Shown piece after piece: positions 24,857-33,456 of a DNA stretch of 64,000 nt. Within the stretch, counting starts at the first letter, position 1, and every line of letters begins with the position of its first letter. The notes under the pieces are model-generated. The model was given only the letters and a program-made list of their open reading frames with translations, ran no database searches and was not told where the DNA came from. Position numbers and translations under genes: made by a program. Source of the DNA: Zobellia uliginosa (lineage in GTDB: Bacteria; Bacteroidota; Bacteroidia; Flavobacteriales; Flavobacteriaceae); the NCBI RefSeq assembly GCF_018860745.1, contig NZ_JAHKPY010000006.1:119683-183682 (forward strand). The letters are read 5' to 3'.

Positions 24857-25190
24857 TGATGATTGTTACTTACTCTACAATCCATACGCTAGCATACGTC
24901 TAACCTATTTTTATTGAAGGCAAAAATACTTATTTAATTTAGGTTGAATAAACTTAAAACAAGATAGCTTAAAAATGACTTTTAAAACCTTATCTCGAAC
25001 TTCAACGGGACCAGAATAATATCCTTCAATACTTCTTACACCTTATCGTATAAAATCATAATGAAAAAGTTAAAAACAGATAGTTTGTAAGGAAACTATC
25101 TGCTAGAACGACTTTACAAGACTCTTATGTAACATGTATTACATTGACTAAAACCATTACCAGTACATTTGCACAAATCTTAATTTATAT
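24857..25190. other. 334-bp divergent intergenic region without a gene
   Basis: AT-rich spacer between the leftward barrel gene and the rightward YeeE-type transporter. It holds a good + strand promoter (25144-25171). A -7-like element, TATTTTTG read on the - strand (24921-24928), could serve the barrel gene, but without a matching -33. An inverted repeat, AGTTTGT..., near 25079-25100 (AGATAGTTTG with AACTATCT) is a possible small hairpin. Confidence 0.4.
25144..25171 (+). promoter_or_regulatory. Bacteroidetes-type promoter for the YeeE-type transporter
   Basis: TTG at 25144-25146, a 17-nt spacer, then TACATTTG at 25164-25171. This matches TTG-N17-23-TAnnTTTG recognised by the Bacteroidetes primary sigma factor. 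The -7 element ends 19 nt before the ATG at 25191, leaving a very short leader. Confidence 0.65.
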
Positions 25191-25748
25191 ATGGATAATA
25201 TACTTCAGCCGTGGCCTTGGTACGTTTCTGGGCCTTTGATAGCACTGGTAATGGTTTTTCTCATCTATTTTGGAAAGACTTTTGGAATGTCTTCAAACCT
25301 CAGAACGCTTTGTAGTATTGGTGGTGCAGGAAAATACTCTGATTTTTTCAGATTTGATTGGAAAGCACAAAAATGGAATCTAACCGTTGTACTTGGCGCT
25401 ATTATTGGAGGCTTTATAGCTGTTAACTTCCTATCGGACGGTTCTGCAATAGACCTTAATCCGCAAACCATAATAGATTTGGAAAAATTAGGGTTTGAAA
25501 ATGCAGGAAGCACCCTACTACCCGCCGAAATTTATGATTGGAGTAACGCTTTGTCCTTTAAAGGCTTGGCTATTTTAGTTGTAGCTGGCTTCCTAGTAGG
25601 TTTTGGAACACGATACGCTGGTGGGTGTACCTCAGGACACGCCATTACAGGCTTAAGTAATCTACAATTACCTTCTTTGATCGCTGTAGTTGGCTTCTTC
25701 GTGGGCGGACTTATTATGACCCACTTATTACTTCCCTTAATTTTCTAA
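25191..25748 (+). CDS. YeeE/YedE-family (DUF395) sulfur-compound transporter, N-terminal half
   Basis: 185 residues with about five hydrophobic helices. The key motif GTRYAGGCTSGHAITGLS carries the conserved Cys used by YeeE/TsuA-type transporters to pass thiosulfate through the membrane. YeeE is normally a single polypeptide of about 350 residues; here the function is split with the next gene, 2 nt downstream, as is common in Bacteroidetes. Import of thiosulfate or another reduced sulfur compound is inferred from the family. Some homologues are annotated as selenium or generic transporters. Confidence 0.85.
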   Translation: MDNILQPWPWYVSGPLIALVMVFLIYFGKTFGMSSNLRTLCSIGGAGKYSDFFRFDWKAQKWNLTVVLGAIIGGFIAVNFLSDGSAIDLNPQTIIDLEKLGFENAGSTLLPAEIYDWSNALSFKGLAILVVAGFLVGFGTRYAGGCTSGHAITGLSNLQLPSLIAVVGFFVGGLIMTHLLLPLIF

Positions 25749-25750
25749 GC

Positions 25751-26164
25751 ATGAAATTTATAAAATTCTTATTCGTAGGTATATTTTTTGGTATTGTATT
25801 AGTGAAGTCAGAAGCGGTTTCTTGGTACAGAATATATGAAATGTTCAAATTTCAATCCTTTCATATGTACGGTATAATTGGCTCTGCAGTAATGTTAGGT
25901 GCAATTTCCATATGGGCGATTAAAAAATTCAGAGTTAAAAGTATAGAAGGCAAAGAAATTGACCTTCCTCCAAAAAACAAAAGCTTTGCCCGTTATATTT
26001 TAGGCGGTACAATCTTTGGGTTAGGCTGGGCGCTAGCAGGTGCTTGTCCAGGGCCTATGTACATTCTTTTAGGCACAGGAGTTTTTAGCATGCTTATAGT
26101 AATAGCAGCAGCTACTTTGGGTACTTTTGTTTATGGATTGCTAAGAGATAAGCTTCCACATTAA
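25751..26164 (+). CDS. DUF6691/YeeE-family transporter, C-terminal half
   Basis: 137 residues with four hydrophobic segments. The motif GLGWALAGACPGPMYILLGTG holds the second conserved Cys of the YeeE fold. It starts 2 nt after the stop of the upstream half, so the two are translationally coupled and probably assemble into one transporter. Its end lies 21 nt from the convergent clpS gene. Confidence 0.85.
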   Translation: MKFIKFLFVGIFFGIVLVKSEAVSWYRIYEMFKFQSFHMYGIIGSAVMLGAISIWAIKKFRVKSIEGKEIDLPPKNKSFARYILGGTIFGLGWALAGACPGPMYILLGTGVFSMLIVIAAATLGTFVYGLLRDKLPH

Positions 26165-26185
26165 CAAAAACCGGAAATTGGTTAC

Positions 26186-26461
26186 TTAAACGATTTCTGC
26201 ACTCAGACCGGCCTCAAGTAATTTACCGCAACGTGGCTCCAAATCTTTATATTCGCCCGTTTTAACGGTACACTTACCGTTGTAATGAACTATGAGCGAG
26301 CATTGTTCTGCCTGTACGGGTGTATGATCGCATACATCCACCAAGGTTTCTATAACGTGATCAAAAGTATTGACCTCGTCGTTGAAAAGAACAATTTCGT
26401 TTTGTTTTACTACTTCTTCCTCCAATAGTAGTTCTTCCGATACTTTTTCTTTGAAACTCAT
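26186..26461 (-). CDS. clpS: ATP-dependent Clp protease adaptor ClpS
   Basis: 91 residues, normal length. LFNDEVNTFDHVIETL is the signature that binds N-degron substrates and the ClpA/ClpC N-domain, followed by AEQCSLIVHYNGKCTVKTG. It delivers substrates with destabilising N-terminal residues to the ClpAP/ClpCP protease in the cytoplasm. Last gene of a - strand run (prmA upstream by 27 nt), probably co-transcribed. Confidence 0.93.
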   Translation of the reverse strand: MSFKEKVSEELLLEEEVVKQNEIVLFNDEVNTFDHVIETLVDVCDHTPVQAEQCSLIVHYNGKCTVKTGEYKDLEPRCGKLLEAGLSAEIV

Positions 26462-26488
26462 ACAATCAATTTAAAATAGTATACCTCT

Positions 26489-27325
26489 CTAAAATACATA
26501 TTTTACCGCAACCCAATTATTTTTTTTCAGATTTTTTTCAAACTTTAACCCTGCTTTTAGACACGTGTCAGAAATAAGAGGAATATCTTCCTCATAAAAA
26601 CCGCTTAAGAAAAGGGTTCCGTTTTCTTTAAGGTTGGCAGCATAAACAGGAATATCTCCCAATAGGATATTTCTATTAATATTTGCTAGAATGACATCAT
26701 ACTTACGATTTCCTAGCAAAGAAGAATCACCTTCAAATACAGAAATATGTCCGCAATTATTTCGCTCTACATTTTCTTGAGCATTCAGATAACACCAATT
26801 ATCAATATCTATGGCATCTATATGTTTGGCATCTTTCATGGCAGTAAGAATAGCCAAAACCCCTGTACCACTGCCCATATCTAAAACGTCTTTTCCTTTA
26901 AGGTCATTTTCTAGAATAAACTGTAGCATCATATGGGTGGTTTCATGATGGCCTGTACCGAAACTCATTTTTGGCTCTATGACAATATCATATTGTACAT
27001 TGGGCTTTTCATGAAACGGAGCACGTACAACACATTGATCCGCTACTTGAATGGCTTCAAAATTCTTTTCCCAAGTGGCGTTCCAGTTCTCTTGTTCTAT
27101 TTCTTTCTGCTCAAAATTTACCGCGAACAGTTCATTATCCAATATTTCTAGCGTCTCAAGAATATTTTCGTTCCAATCGTTTTTTTGAATATAGGCCAAA
27201 ACGCCTTCTTCATTTTCAACAAAGCTCTCAAAACCTACTTCTCCCAATTCGGCAATTAAAATATCCGACCCGGGTTGCAGCGGAGTTACTGAGAAATTAT
27301 ATTCAATGTATATAGTGTTGGACAT
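26489..27325 (-). CDS. prmA: Ribosomal protein L11 methyltransferase
   Basis: 278 residues. SAM-binding motif I is VLDMGSGTGVLAI; SFGTGHHETTHMML precedes it and the catalytic-loop ILANINRNIL follows, all typical of PrmA, which trimethylates ribosomal protein L11. The N-terminal ~100 residues form the L11-recognition domain. It lies 27 nt upstream of clpS and downstream of tpiA, from which it is separated by a hairpin terminator, so it likely has its own promoter. Confidence 0.94.
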   Translation of the reverse strand: MSNTIYIEYNFSVTPLQPGSDILIAELGEVGFESFVENEEGVLAYIQKNDWNENILETLEILDNELFAVNFEQKEIEQENWNATWEKNFEAIQVADQCVVRAPFHEKPNVQYDIVIEPKMSFGTGHHETTHMMLQFILENDLKGKDVLDMGSGTGVLAILTAMKDAKHIDAIDIDNWCYLNAQENVERNNCGHISVFEGDSSLLGNRKYDVILANINRNILLGDIPVYAANLKENGTLFLSGFYEEDIPLISDTCLKAGLKFEKNLKKNNWVAVKYVF

Positions 27326-27422
27326 TTTACTGTTTTTTGACTGATTCTTTGTCGCATTTTCCTGGCTAACCTTACGAAAACCAGAACCGGCATTCTTTAC
27401 TTTATGATTACTAAATGAATAA

Positions 27423-27446
27423 CCCTTTCCATATATAGGGAAAGGG
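27423..27446 (-). terminator. Hairpin downstream of tpiA
   Basis: CCCTTTCC (27423-27430) pairs with GGAAAGGG (27439-27446) across an 8-nt AT loop, just beyond the tpiA stop on the - strand. The following T-tract is only moderate, so termination may be partial. Confidence 0.6.
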
Positions 27447-27474
27447 CTTATAAAATAACAGTGCCGTTTAATAA

Positions 27475-28224
27475 TTAGATAGCTTTTATAATGGCCACAA
27501 AATCATCTGCAACCAATGAGGCACCACCAATAAGACCACCGTCTACATCTGGTTTACCAAAAATTTCTACTGCATTACCCGGTTTAACACTACCACCATA
27601 AAGGATAGAAACATTATTGGCAATTGAAGCATCATAAGTATCAGTAATCGTTTTACGGATAAATGCGTGCATTTCCTGAGCTTGCTCCGGAGATGCTGTC
27701 TCTCCTGTACCAATAGCCCAAACAGGCTCGTAAGCCAATACTATTTTACTCCAAGCAGAGGCATCCAAACTAAAAAGAGCATTTTTTAATTGACTCTCAA
27801 CCACATTGAAATGATTATCAGACTTTCTGTCTTCTAGTTCTTCGCCAAAGCAAAACATTACACGAATATTCTTATCCAAAGCAGTAACCACTTTCTTAGC
27901 CAATATTTCATCGGTTTCACCAAAATAAGCTCTTCTTTCCGAGTGACCGATGATAGCTGTTTCCACACCAATACTCAATAACATATCCGCAGAAATCTCC
28001 CCGGTATATGCACCGCTTTCCGCAAAGTGCATGTTCTGAGCTATAACCTCAATAACCGAAGAATCCAAAGTTCTAACAGCAGAAGCTAAGTTTACATAAG
28101 TTGGTGCTACCATTACCTCAGCTTGTGTATCGGGTAACTTTGCAGCTAACTCGGTTAACAATGCTTCCGTTTCAGGTAAGTTTTTATTCATTTTCCAGTT
28201 TCCTGCAACAATTTTGCTTCTCAT
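27475..28224 (-). CDS. tpiA: Triosephosphate isomerase
   Basis: 249 residues from the ATG at 28224; an in-frame TTG two codons earlier is less likely because MRSKIVAGNWKMN is the family's normal start. Catalytic Lys is in NWKMN, His in IIGHSERR, and Glu in AYEPVWAIGTG. The phosphate-binding GGSVKPGN and GLIGGASL are intact. It interconverts dihydroxyacetone phosphate and glyceraldehyde-3-phosphate in the cytoplasm. It sits 57 nt after the DoxX-like gene. Confidence 0.97.
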   Translation of the reverse strand: MRSKIVAGNWKMNKNLPETEALLTELAAKLPDTQAEVMVAPTYVNLASAVRTLDSSVIEVIAQNMHFAESGAYTGEISADMLLSIGVETAIIGHSERRAYFGETDEILAKKVVTALDKNIRVMFCFGEELEDRKSDNHFNVVESQLKNALFSLDASAWSKIVLAYEPVWAIGTGETASPEQAQEMHAFIRKTITDTYDASIANNVSILYGGSVKPGNAVEIFGKPDVDGGLIGGASLVADDFVAIIKAI

Positions 28225-28281
28225 TTTCAACGTGTTTAGTGTTATTGTATAGGGTTTGATTCTACTGCATCAACTTAAAAA

Positions 28282-29379
28282 TCAATCAAAAGTCAACTCA
28301 TCCAAATCATTATAATGTACTTTTTGTTTAATAGTTCCTTTTTCCAAAACCAATACTCCGGGATTGGAACGGACAATAGTTTTTAAAGCGGTCTCATCCG
28401 TAAAATAAAATTCAAAATTTAATCTATGGGCTTTCTTTAAAGCACTAGTCTGTTCATTATTAGAAGCAGACATACCGATTACCTTATAGCCTTTTTTGAT
28501 CGCCTTGTCCGTTACTTTTTTTACCTCAGAATATACGTCCTTATTTGTTTTTCTAAGATCATATGCAATAATCATCACTAATTTTGGCTCTTGCAACAAG
28601 GTATCCGCGAAGTTCATTTTCTCCTTCTCTATGGTAAAATCGTGAATGGGTGGCTCGTATCCTTTTTGTACTTCTGTTGTTTCTACATCAAGAAATTCAC
28701 CATCTACCTCTGGGTAATTGCCTTGCGTAACGACTACCTTATCCTCGCCATCTACTTTAAAACGCCATGCATAATCGTAAATAGGCTTTGGTGCATCTTC
28801 CGGAACGGTCATACCCTCACTGATATTAGCTCCAATTTTATAGGGTCTAAAATCTATGGCCGGAAGGTGATTCAATACATAATAACAGTACCCAATACAA
28901 AGCACCAATGATACAAGAGTTGCTATCCGTTTTGCATTAGCTCCAAAAATAGGTGTTATGTATTGCTTGCCTTTAAATAGAATGATAATTAATACCAAAA
29001 GAACTATATCCTTTGTAAACGATTCCCATGGGGTAAGTTTTATGGCATCCCCAAAACATCCACAATCCGTAACCTTATTGAAATATGCCGAATAAAAAGT
29101 AAGAAAAGTAAACCCGATAATCATTAAGAGCAGGCTCCATATCGTAAATTTTACTCTAAAACCTACCAAGAGCATTACGCCCAATAGAACTTCCAAAATC
29201 ACCACAAAAATGGAAATAGCCAAAGCGTGGGGCTCAAAAAATGCCAAGTCAAGAACACCAGGACTAAAATACTCTTCTAACTTAAACGAAAAACCAACGG
29301 GGTCGTTCAGTTTTATGAAACCACTGATGATAAAAAGTATACCTACAAATATTCGGCTAATGCCAACAAGATATTTCAT
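28282..29379 (-). CDS. DoxX/MauE-like membrane protein with C-terminal thioredoxin-like domain (BT_3928 type)
   Basis: 365 residues. Four to five helices in the first ~165 residues form a DoxX/MauE-like module (ISRIFVGILFIISGFIKLND; TDCGCFGDAIKLTPWESF with a CxC pair). The C-terminal ~160 residues look like a peroxiredoxin/thioredoxin-type fold (MIIAYDLRKTNKDV) without a visible CXXC. It is conserved in Bacteroidetes next to tpiA and DUF1599 genes. A redox role in the membrane or periplasm is inferred. It overlaps nothing, with a 1-nt gap to the DUF1599 stop-start junction, so the genes are coupled. Confidence 0.8.
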   Translation of the reverse strand: MKYLVGISRIFVGILFIISGFIKLNDPVGFSFKLEEYFSPGVLDLAFFEPHALAISIFVVILEVLLGVMLLVGFRVKFTIWSLLLMIIGFTFLTFYSAYFNKVTDCGCFGDAIKLTPWESFTKDIVLLVLIIILFKGKQYITPIFGANAKRIATLVSLVLCIGYCYYVLNHLPAIDFRPYKIGANISEGMTVPEDAPKPIYDYAWRFKVDGEDKVVVTQGNYPEVDGEFLDVETTEVQKGYEPPIHDFTIEKEKMNFADTLLQEPKLVMIIAYDLRKTNKDVYSEVKKVTDKAIKKGYKVIGMSASNNEQTSALKKAHRLNFEFYFTDETALKTIVRSNPGVLVLEKGTIKQKVHYNDLDELTFD

Positions 29380-29380
29380 A

Positions 29381-29929
29381 TTAGGATTTAGGGGTTACAC
29401 CAAGATGAATCATTGCAAAAATCGCATAATTTACCATATCCTGATAATTAGCGTCAATACCTTCACTCACTAAAGTTTTGCCTTTATTGTCTTCTATCTG
29501 CTTCACGCGCAAAAGCTTTTGTAAAATAAGATCAGTTAAAGAACTTACCCTCATGTCTCGCCAAGCTTCACCATAATCATGGTTTTTATTTTCCATGAGC
29601 GTTTTAGTGGCGTTAGCATGTTTGTCAAAAAGAGCTATAGCTTCCTCTACCGAAAGATCTGGTTGGTCTGCTACTCCTTTTTCCAATTGAACCAGAGCCA
29701 TTATTGAGTAGTTAATAATACCGATAAACTCGGAACGCTCACCTTCATCTACTTTTCTAACGTCATTTTCCTGCAAACTCCGGATGCGCTGTGCCTTTAT
29801 AAATATCTGATCCGTTAAAGAGGGAAGTCTTAAGATACGCCACGCACTACCGTAGTCCTTCATTTTCTTTTCAAAGAGGTTTCTACAGGTTTTGATTACC
29901 TCATCATACTGTTCGGATGTCTTCTGCAT
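29381..29929 (-). CDS. DUF1599 protein with two repeated halves
   Basis: 182 residues made of an internal duplication. The first half has KKMKDYGSAWRILRLPSLTDQIFIKAQRIRSLQ; the second has KNHDYGEAWRDMRVSSLTDLILQKLLRVKQIE. Both keep the DYG-AWR-SLTD-K-R pattern. The family is widespread in Bacteroidetes; I recall it as related to nucleotide-modification-associated domains, but its function here is unknown. It is cytoplasmic, first in the - strand run toward tpiA, and divergent from folP with about 106 nt between them. Confidence 0.85.
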   Translation of the reverse strand: MQKTSEQYDEVIKTCRNLFEKKMKDYGSAWRILRLPSLTDQIFIKAQRIRSLQENDVRKVDEGERSEFIGIINYSIMALVQLEKGVADQPDLSVEEAIALFDKHANATKTLMENKNHDYGEAWRDMRVSSLTDLILQKLLRVKQIEDNKGKTLVSEGIDANYQDMVNYAIFAMIHLGVTPKS

Positions 29930-30035
29930 GGCTATCCTTTCTAATTTGCGTAAATTTCACTCAAAATATTGAATTGCTCAAAGTTCGTGTTTTAAACTTG
30001 GTTAATCAAGGGATACGGCTTCAACTTTATCACAT

Positions 30036-30863
30036 ATGACTCTAAATTGCAAAGGCCACCTAATAGACCTATCCACTCCAAAAGTAATGGGCATTCTAAA
30101 CTGTACACCAGACTCGTTTTTCGATGGCGGAAAATATCTGGACGAAAATGCTATTTTAAAGCAAACCGAAAAAATGCTTAATGACGGAGCTACCTTTATT
30201 GATGCCGGAGGATACAGCTCAAGACCCGGTGCAAAGCATGTTTCCGAAGAAGAAGAAATAAGACGAATGCTGCCGTTAACAGAACTATTGACTACCAATT
30301 TTCCCGATATAATTTTATCCATTGATACTTTTAGAAGTAAAGTAGCCTCTACTTGTCTTGATGCCGGCGCCGCCATGATCAATGATATTTCTGCTGGAAA
30401 ATTAGATGAAAATATGTTGCCTACTGTAGCAAAGTTTCATGTGCCCTATATCATGATGCACATGAGAGGCACGCCGCAAAATATGCAAGACCAGACCAAT
30501 TATGACAATCTTTTGGTTGATATTGTCACCTATTTCTCTGAACGAATTGCCAAAGCAAAGGCGGTAGGAATTATAGATATTATAGTTGATCCTGGGTTTG
30601 GATTCGCTAAAACCTTAGAACAGAACTATGAAATTTTACAAAAATTAAACCTTTTACAGAATTTAGAACATCCTCTATTGGTTGGAGTGAGCCGAAAATC
30701 CATGATCTACAAAGTGCTGAAAATAGATGCTAAAAGTGCATTAAACGGTACTACAGCCCTCAATATGGCCTCATTAATGAACGGTGCCAATATTTTAAGG
30801 GTTCATGACGTTAAAGAAGCGTACGAATGTGTTAAACTTGCAGAAGAATTAATGCCCTGTTAA
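30036..30863 (+). CDS. folP: Dihydropteroate synthase
   Basis: 275 residues. GILNCTPDSFFDGGKY is the pterin/pyrophosphate-binding signature, DAGGYSSRPGA is the second, and SIDTFR, DPGFGFAKT and VGVSRKSMIYK complete the TIM-barrel active site. It condenses p-aminobenzoate with 6-hydroxymethyl-dihydropterin pyrophosphate in folate synthesis. It is followed after 41 nt by cdaA, a common flavobacterial pairing. Confidence 0.96.
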   Translation: MTLNCKGHLIDLSTPKVMGILNCTPDSFFDGGKYLDENAILKQTEKMLNDGATFIDAGGYSSRPGAKHVSEEEEIRRMLPLTELLTTNFPDIILSIDTFRSKVASTCLDAGAAMINDISAGKLDENMLPTVAKFHVPYIMMHMRGTPQNMQDQTNYDNLLVDIVTYFSERIAKAKAVGIIDIIVDPGFGFAKTLEQNYEILQKLNLLQNLEHPLLVGVSRKSMIYKVLKIDAKSALNGTTALNMASLMNGANILRVHDVKEAYECVKLAEELMPC

Positions 30864-30904
30864 AAGTGTACGGATTTCATTAATTTTACAAAAACGCCTC
30901 CGGA

Positions 30905-31693
30905 TTGGACTTTCTGAACTTTCTTGAATTTAAGATTACCGATATACTAGATATTATTCTGGTAGCCATTTTGTTATACTATATCTACAAATTGGTACGA
31001 GGTTCTGTTGCTATTAATATTTTTCTTGGTATTGTTATAGTTTGGGGCTTTTGGAAACTAACGGAACTATTGGGCATGGAGATGATCAGTAGCCTTGTTG
31101 GTGCCTTTATGCAAGTAGGACTTATTGCGCTTATTATCGTATTTCAACAAGAGATAAGAAAATTTCTTTTAATGATTGGCTCTACCAATTTTGCCAATAA
31201 AAGAAACTTCATCAAACATTTTAAATTCCTAAGACAAGATGGCGTAAGCGTAAGTATGGATGTGGATGCCATTGTTGCCGCTTGTAAAAAAATGAGTTCT
31301 ACAAAAACGGGTGCGTTAATAGTTTTGGAACGTAATAACTCTTTGGACTTCATAAAATCTTCAGGAGACAAAATGCACATAGAGGTAAATAAGCCTATTT
31401 TAGAAAGTATTTTTTATAAAAATAGCACCTTACATGATGGCGCTGCCATTATTGAAAATAATTATATTGTTGCCACTAGAGCAATTTTGCCAGTTTCTAA
31501 TGAGCGTAATATACCATTGCGTTTTGGGCTTCGCCACAGAGCTGCTGTAGGTGTTACTGAAAAAACAGATGCGTTGGCATTAGTAGTCAGCGAGGAAACC
31601 GGAAACATTTCCTATATCAAAAATGGCAAGTTCGTAGATTTTGGTAGTATGGATGAATTAACCACTTTAATAAAAGAAGACCTAATAGACTAA
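30905..31693 (+). CDS. cdaA: Diadenylate cyclase CdaA (TTG start)
   Basis: 262 residues. The TTG at 30905 is taken as start because MDFLNFLEFKITDILDI is the usual N-terminus of flavobacterial CdaA. Three hydrophobic helices (about 12-90) precede the DAC domain with DGAAII and RHRAAVG, the DGA and RHR motifs that bind ATP and catalyse c-di-AMP formation. It makes the second messenger that controls potassium and osmotic balance. Its TAA overlaps the TAG of the convergent ABC transporter. Confidence 0.95.
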   Translation: MDFLNFLEFKITDILDIILVAILLYYIYKLVRGSVAINIFLGIVIVWGFWKLTELLGMEMISSLVGAFMQVGLIALIIVFQQEIRKFLLMIGSTNFANKRNFIKHFKFLRQDGVSVSMDVDAIVAACKKMSSTKTGALIVLERNNSLDFIKSSGDKMHIEVNKPILESIFYKNSTLHDGAAIIENNYIVATRAILPVSNERNIPLRFGLRHRAAVGVTEKTDALALVVSEETGNISYIKNGKFVDFGSMDELTTLIKEDLID

Positions 31694-33456
31694 GCAACTT
31701 CTTCAGAAAGAAATTGTGCTTCATAGAGATTGCTATAGTATCCTCCTCTTTTCAATAATTGCTTATGCGTTCCTGTCTCAACGATCTTACCGGCATCCAT
31801 AACAATTATCTTATCGGCTTTCTTGATCGTAGCCAAACGATGTGCTATGATTATAGACGTTCTTCCTTCGGTTATTTTCTCGGTTGCCCTTTGTATTAAC
31901 TGCTCAGAATAGGTGTCTACGGATGATGTTGCTTCGTCTAAAACCAGAATACTAGGGTTACTTACATATGCCCGTAAGAAAGCAATTAACTGGCGTTGTC
32001 CGCTAGATAACATGGTTCCCCTTTCTTTTACATTATATTGATACGCACCCGGAAGACTGGTTATAAACTCATCTACACCAATTTGCTGGGCCGCATCCTC
32101 AATAACATCCAAACCAATACTCCCGTTCTTTAAGGAGATGTTATTCTCTATCGTATCCGCAAAAAGGAAAACGTCCTGAAGCACTACCGCAATCTGAGAC
32201 CTTAAAGAAGCTAAACTAAAGTCTTTAATATCTACACTATCAATTAAAATGGAACCAGAATTGATTTCATAGAATCGGTTCAATAGGTTAATAATCGTAG
32301 ACTTTCCTGCGCCAGTAGCCCCAACAATAGCAACTGTCTCTCCTGCTTTTACATCAAAAGAAATACCATGAAGCACTTCTTCATCTTCCAAATACCCAAA
32401 CCGGACATTGCTAAATTTAATATCGCCCTTTACATTATTTTTCACGACCGTTCCTAAATCCTGAATATTACTTTGAGTATCCAAAATTTTAAAGACTCTA
32501 TTGGCAGCAACCATTCCCATTTGCAAGGTGTTGAACTTATCCGCAATTTGGCGTAAAGGCCTAAAAAGCATATCGATCAACAGAATAAAAGCAAACAATG
32601 TACCCAGTTCTTCCTTGGAAAGATTAGAAACATTCTGGAGTCCGCCGTACCAAACTACCAGACCCACCGCAATGGAAGAAGAAATTTCTGCAATAGGAAA
32701 GAATATAGAGTTATACCAAACTGTTTTTAACCAAGCATTTTGGTGCTTTTCGTTAATGACCCTGAATTTTTCGCTTTCGATTTTTTCACGTGTAAACAAC
32801 TGTACGATTTTCATACCCGTTATGCGCTCCTGAACAAAAGAATTCAGGTTAGACACTTGTGCTCTTACCTCTGCAAATGCAACTTTCATTGCCTTTTGAA
32901 ACAAACGCGTTGCATATAGAATTAAAGGTAATATGGCGAAAACAATAAGTGCTAAACGCCAGTTCATTATAAGCATAACCACGGCTGCGACAAGCATTTT
33001 CAACAAATCTGCAACAATAACAAAAAAACCCTGACTGAAAATTTCACCAATACGTTGCATATCAGCAACGGCACGAGTTACCAACACCCCTAAAGAAGAG
33101 CTGTCAAAATACTTCATACGGAAACCCAACATGTGCTTAAACAAATTGATCCGTATATCCTTTATAACCGATTCTCCTAACCAGTTTGCATAGTAATTAA
33201 ATAACAGCTGGCAAATAACCTGTCCTAAGAGAACACCGCCCATTGCCAAGGTTAAAAACAATAATTTTTCTTCATCCCCTAATTTAATGGCATCATCAAT
33301 AATCTTCTGGACGATTATAGGTGTCATTACCGCAAATCCTGACAATAGAATAGCAGCAAGGGCAACCCCATAAAAGGTTAATCTATACGGACGGGTATGC
33401 GCTAAAAGGCGCTTAAACAACCGCATATCAAATGCTTTTCCAGAATCTTTATCCAT
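31690..33456 (-). CDS. ABC exporter, MsbA/lipid-A-type half transporter
   Basis: 588 residues: six transmembrane helices in the first ~320, then the ATPase with Walker A GATGAGKST, Q-loop VLQDVFLFADT, signature LSSGQRQ, Walker B ILVLDEATSS and switch His in IIAHRLATI. The fusion of membrane and nucleotide-binding domains marks a homodimeric exporter. Substrate is not known; MsbA-like lipid or multidrug export is possible. It overlaps truA by 8 nt on the same strand, so they are co-transcribed. Confidence 0.9.
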   Translation of the reverse strand: MDKDSGKAFDMRLFKRLLAHTRPYRLTFYGVALAAILLSGFAVMTPIIVQKIIDDAIKLGDEEKLLFLTLAMGGVLLGQVICQLLFNYYANWLGESVIKDIRINLFKHMLGFRMKYFDSSSLGVLVTRAVADMQRIGEIFSQGFFVIVADLLKMLVAAVVMLIMNWRLALIVFAILPLILYATRLFQKAMKVAFAEVRAQVSNLNSFVQERITGMKIVQLFTREKIESEKFRVINEKHQNAWLKTVWYNSIFFPIAEISSSIAVGLVVWYGGLQNVSNLSKEELGTLFAFILLIDMLFRPLRQIADKFNTLQMGMVAANRVFKILDTQSNIQDLGTVVKNNVKGDIKFSNVRFGYLEDEEVLHGISFDVKAGETVAIVGATGAGKSTIINLLNRFYEINSGSILIDSVDIKDFSLASLRSQIAVVLQDVFLFADTIENNISLKNGSIGLDVIEDAAQQIGVDEFITSLPGAYQYNVKERGTMLSSGQRQLIAFLRAYVSNPSILVLDEATSSVDTYSEQLIQRATEKITEGRTSIIIAHRLATIKKADKIIVMDAGKIVETGTHKQLLKRGGYYSNLYEAQFLSEEVA

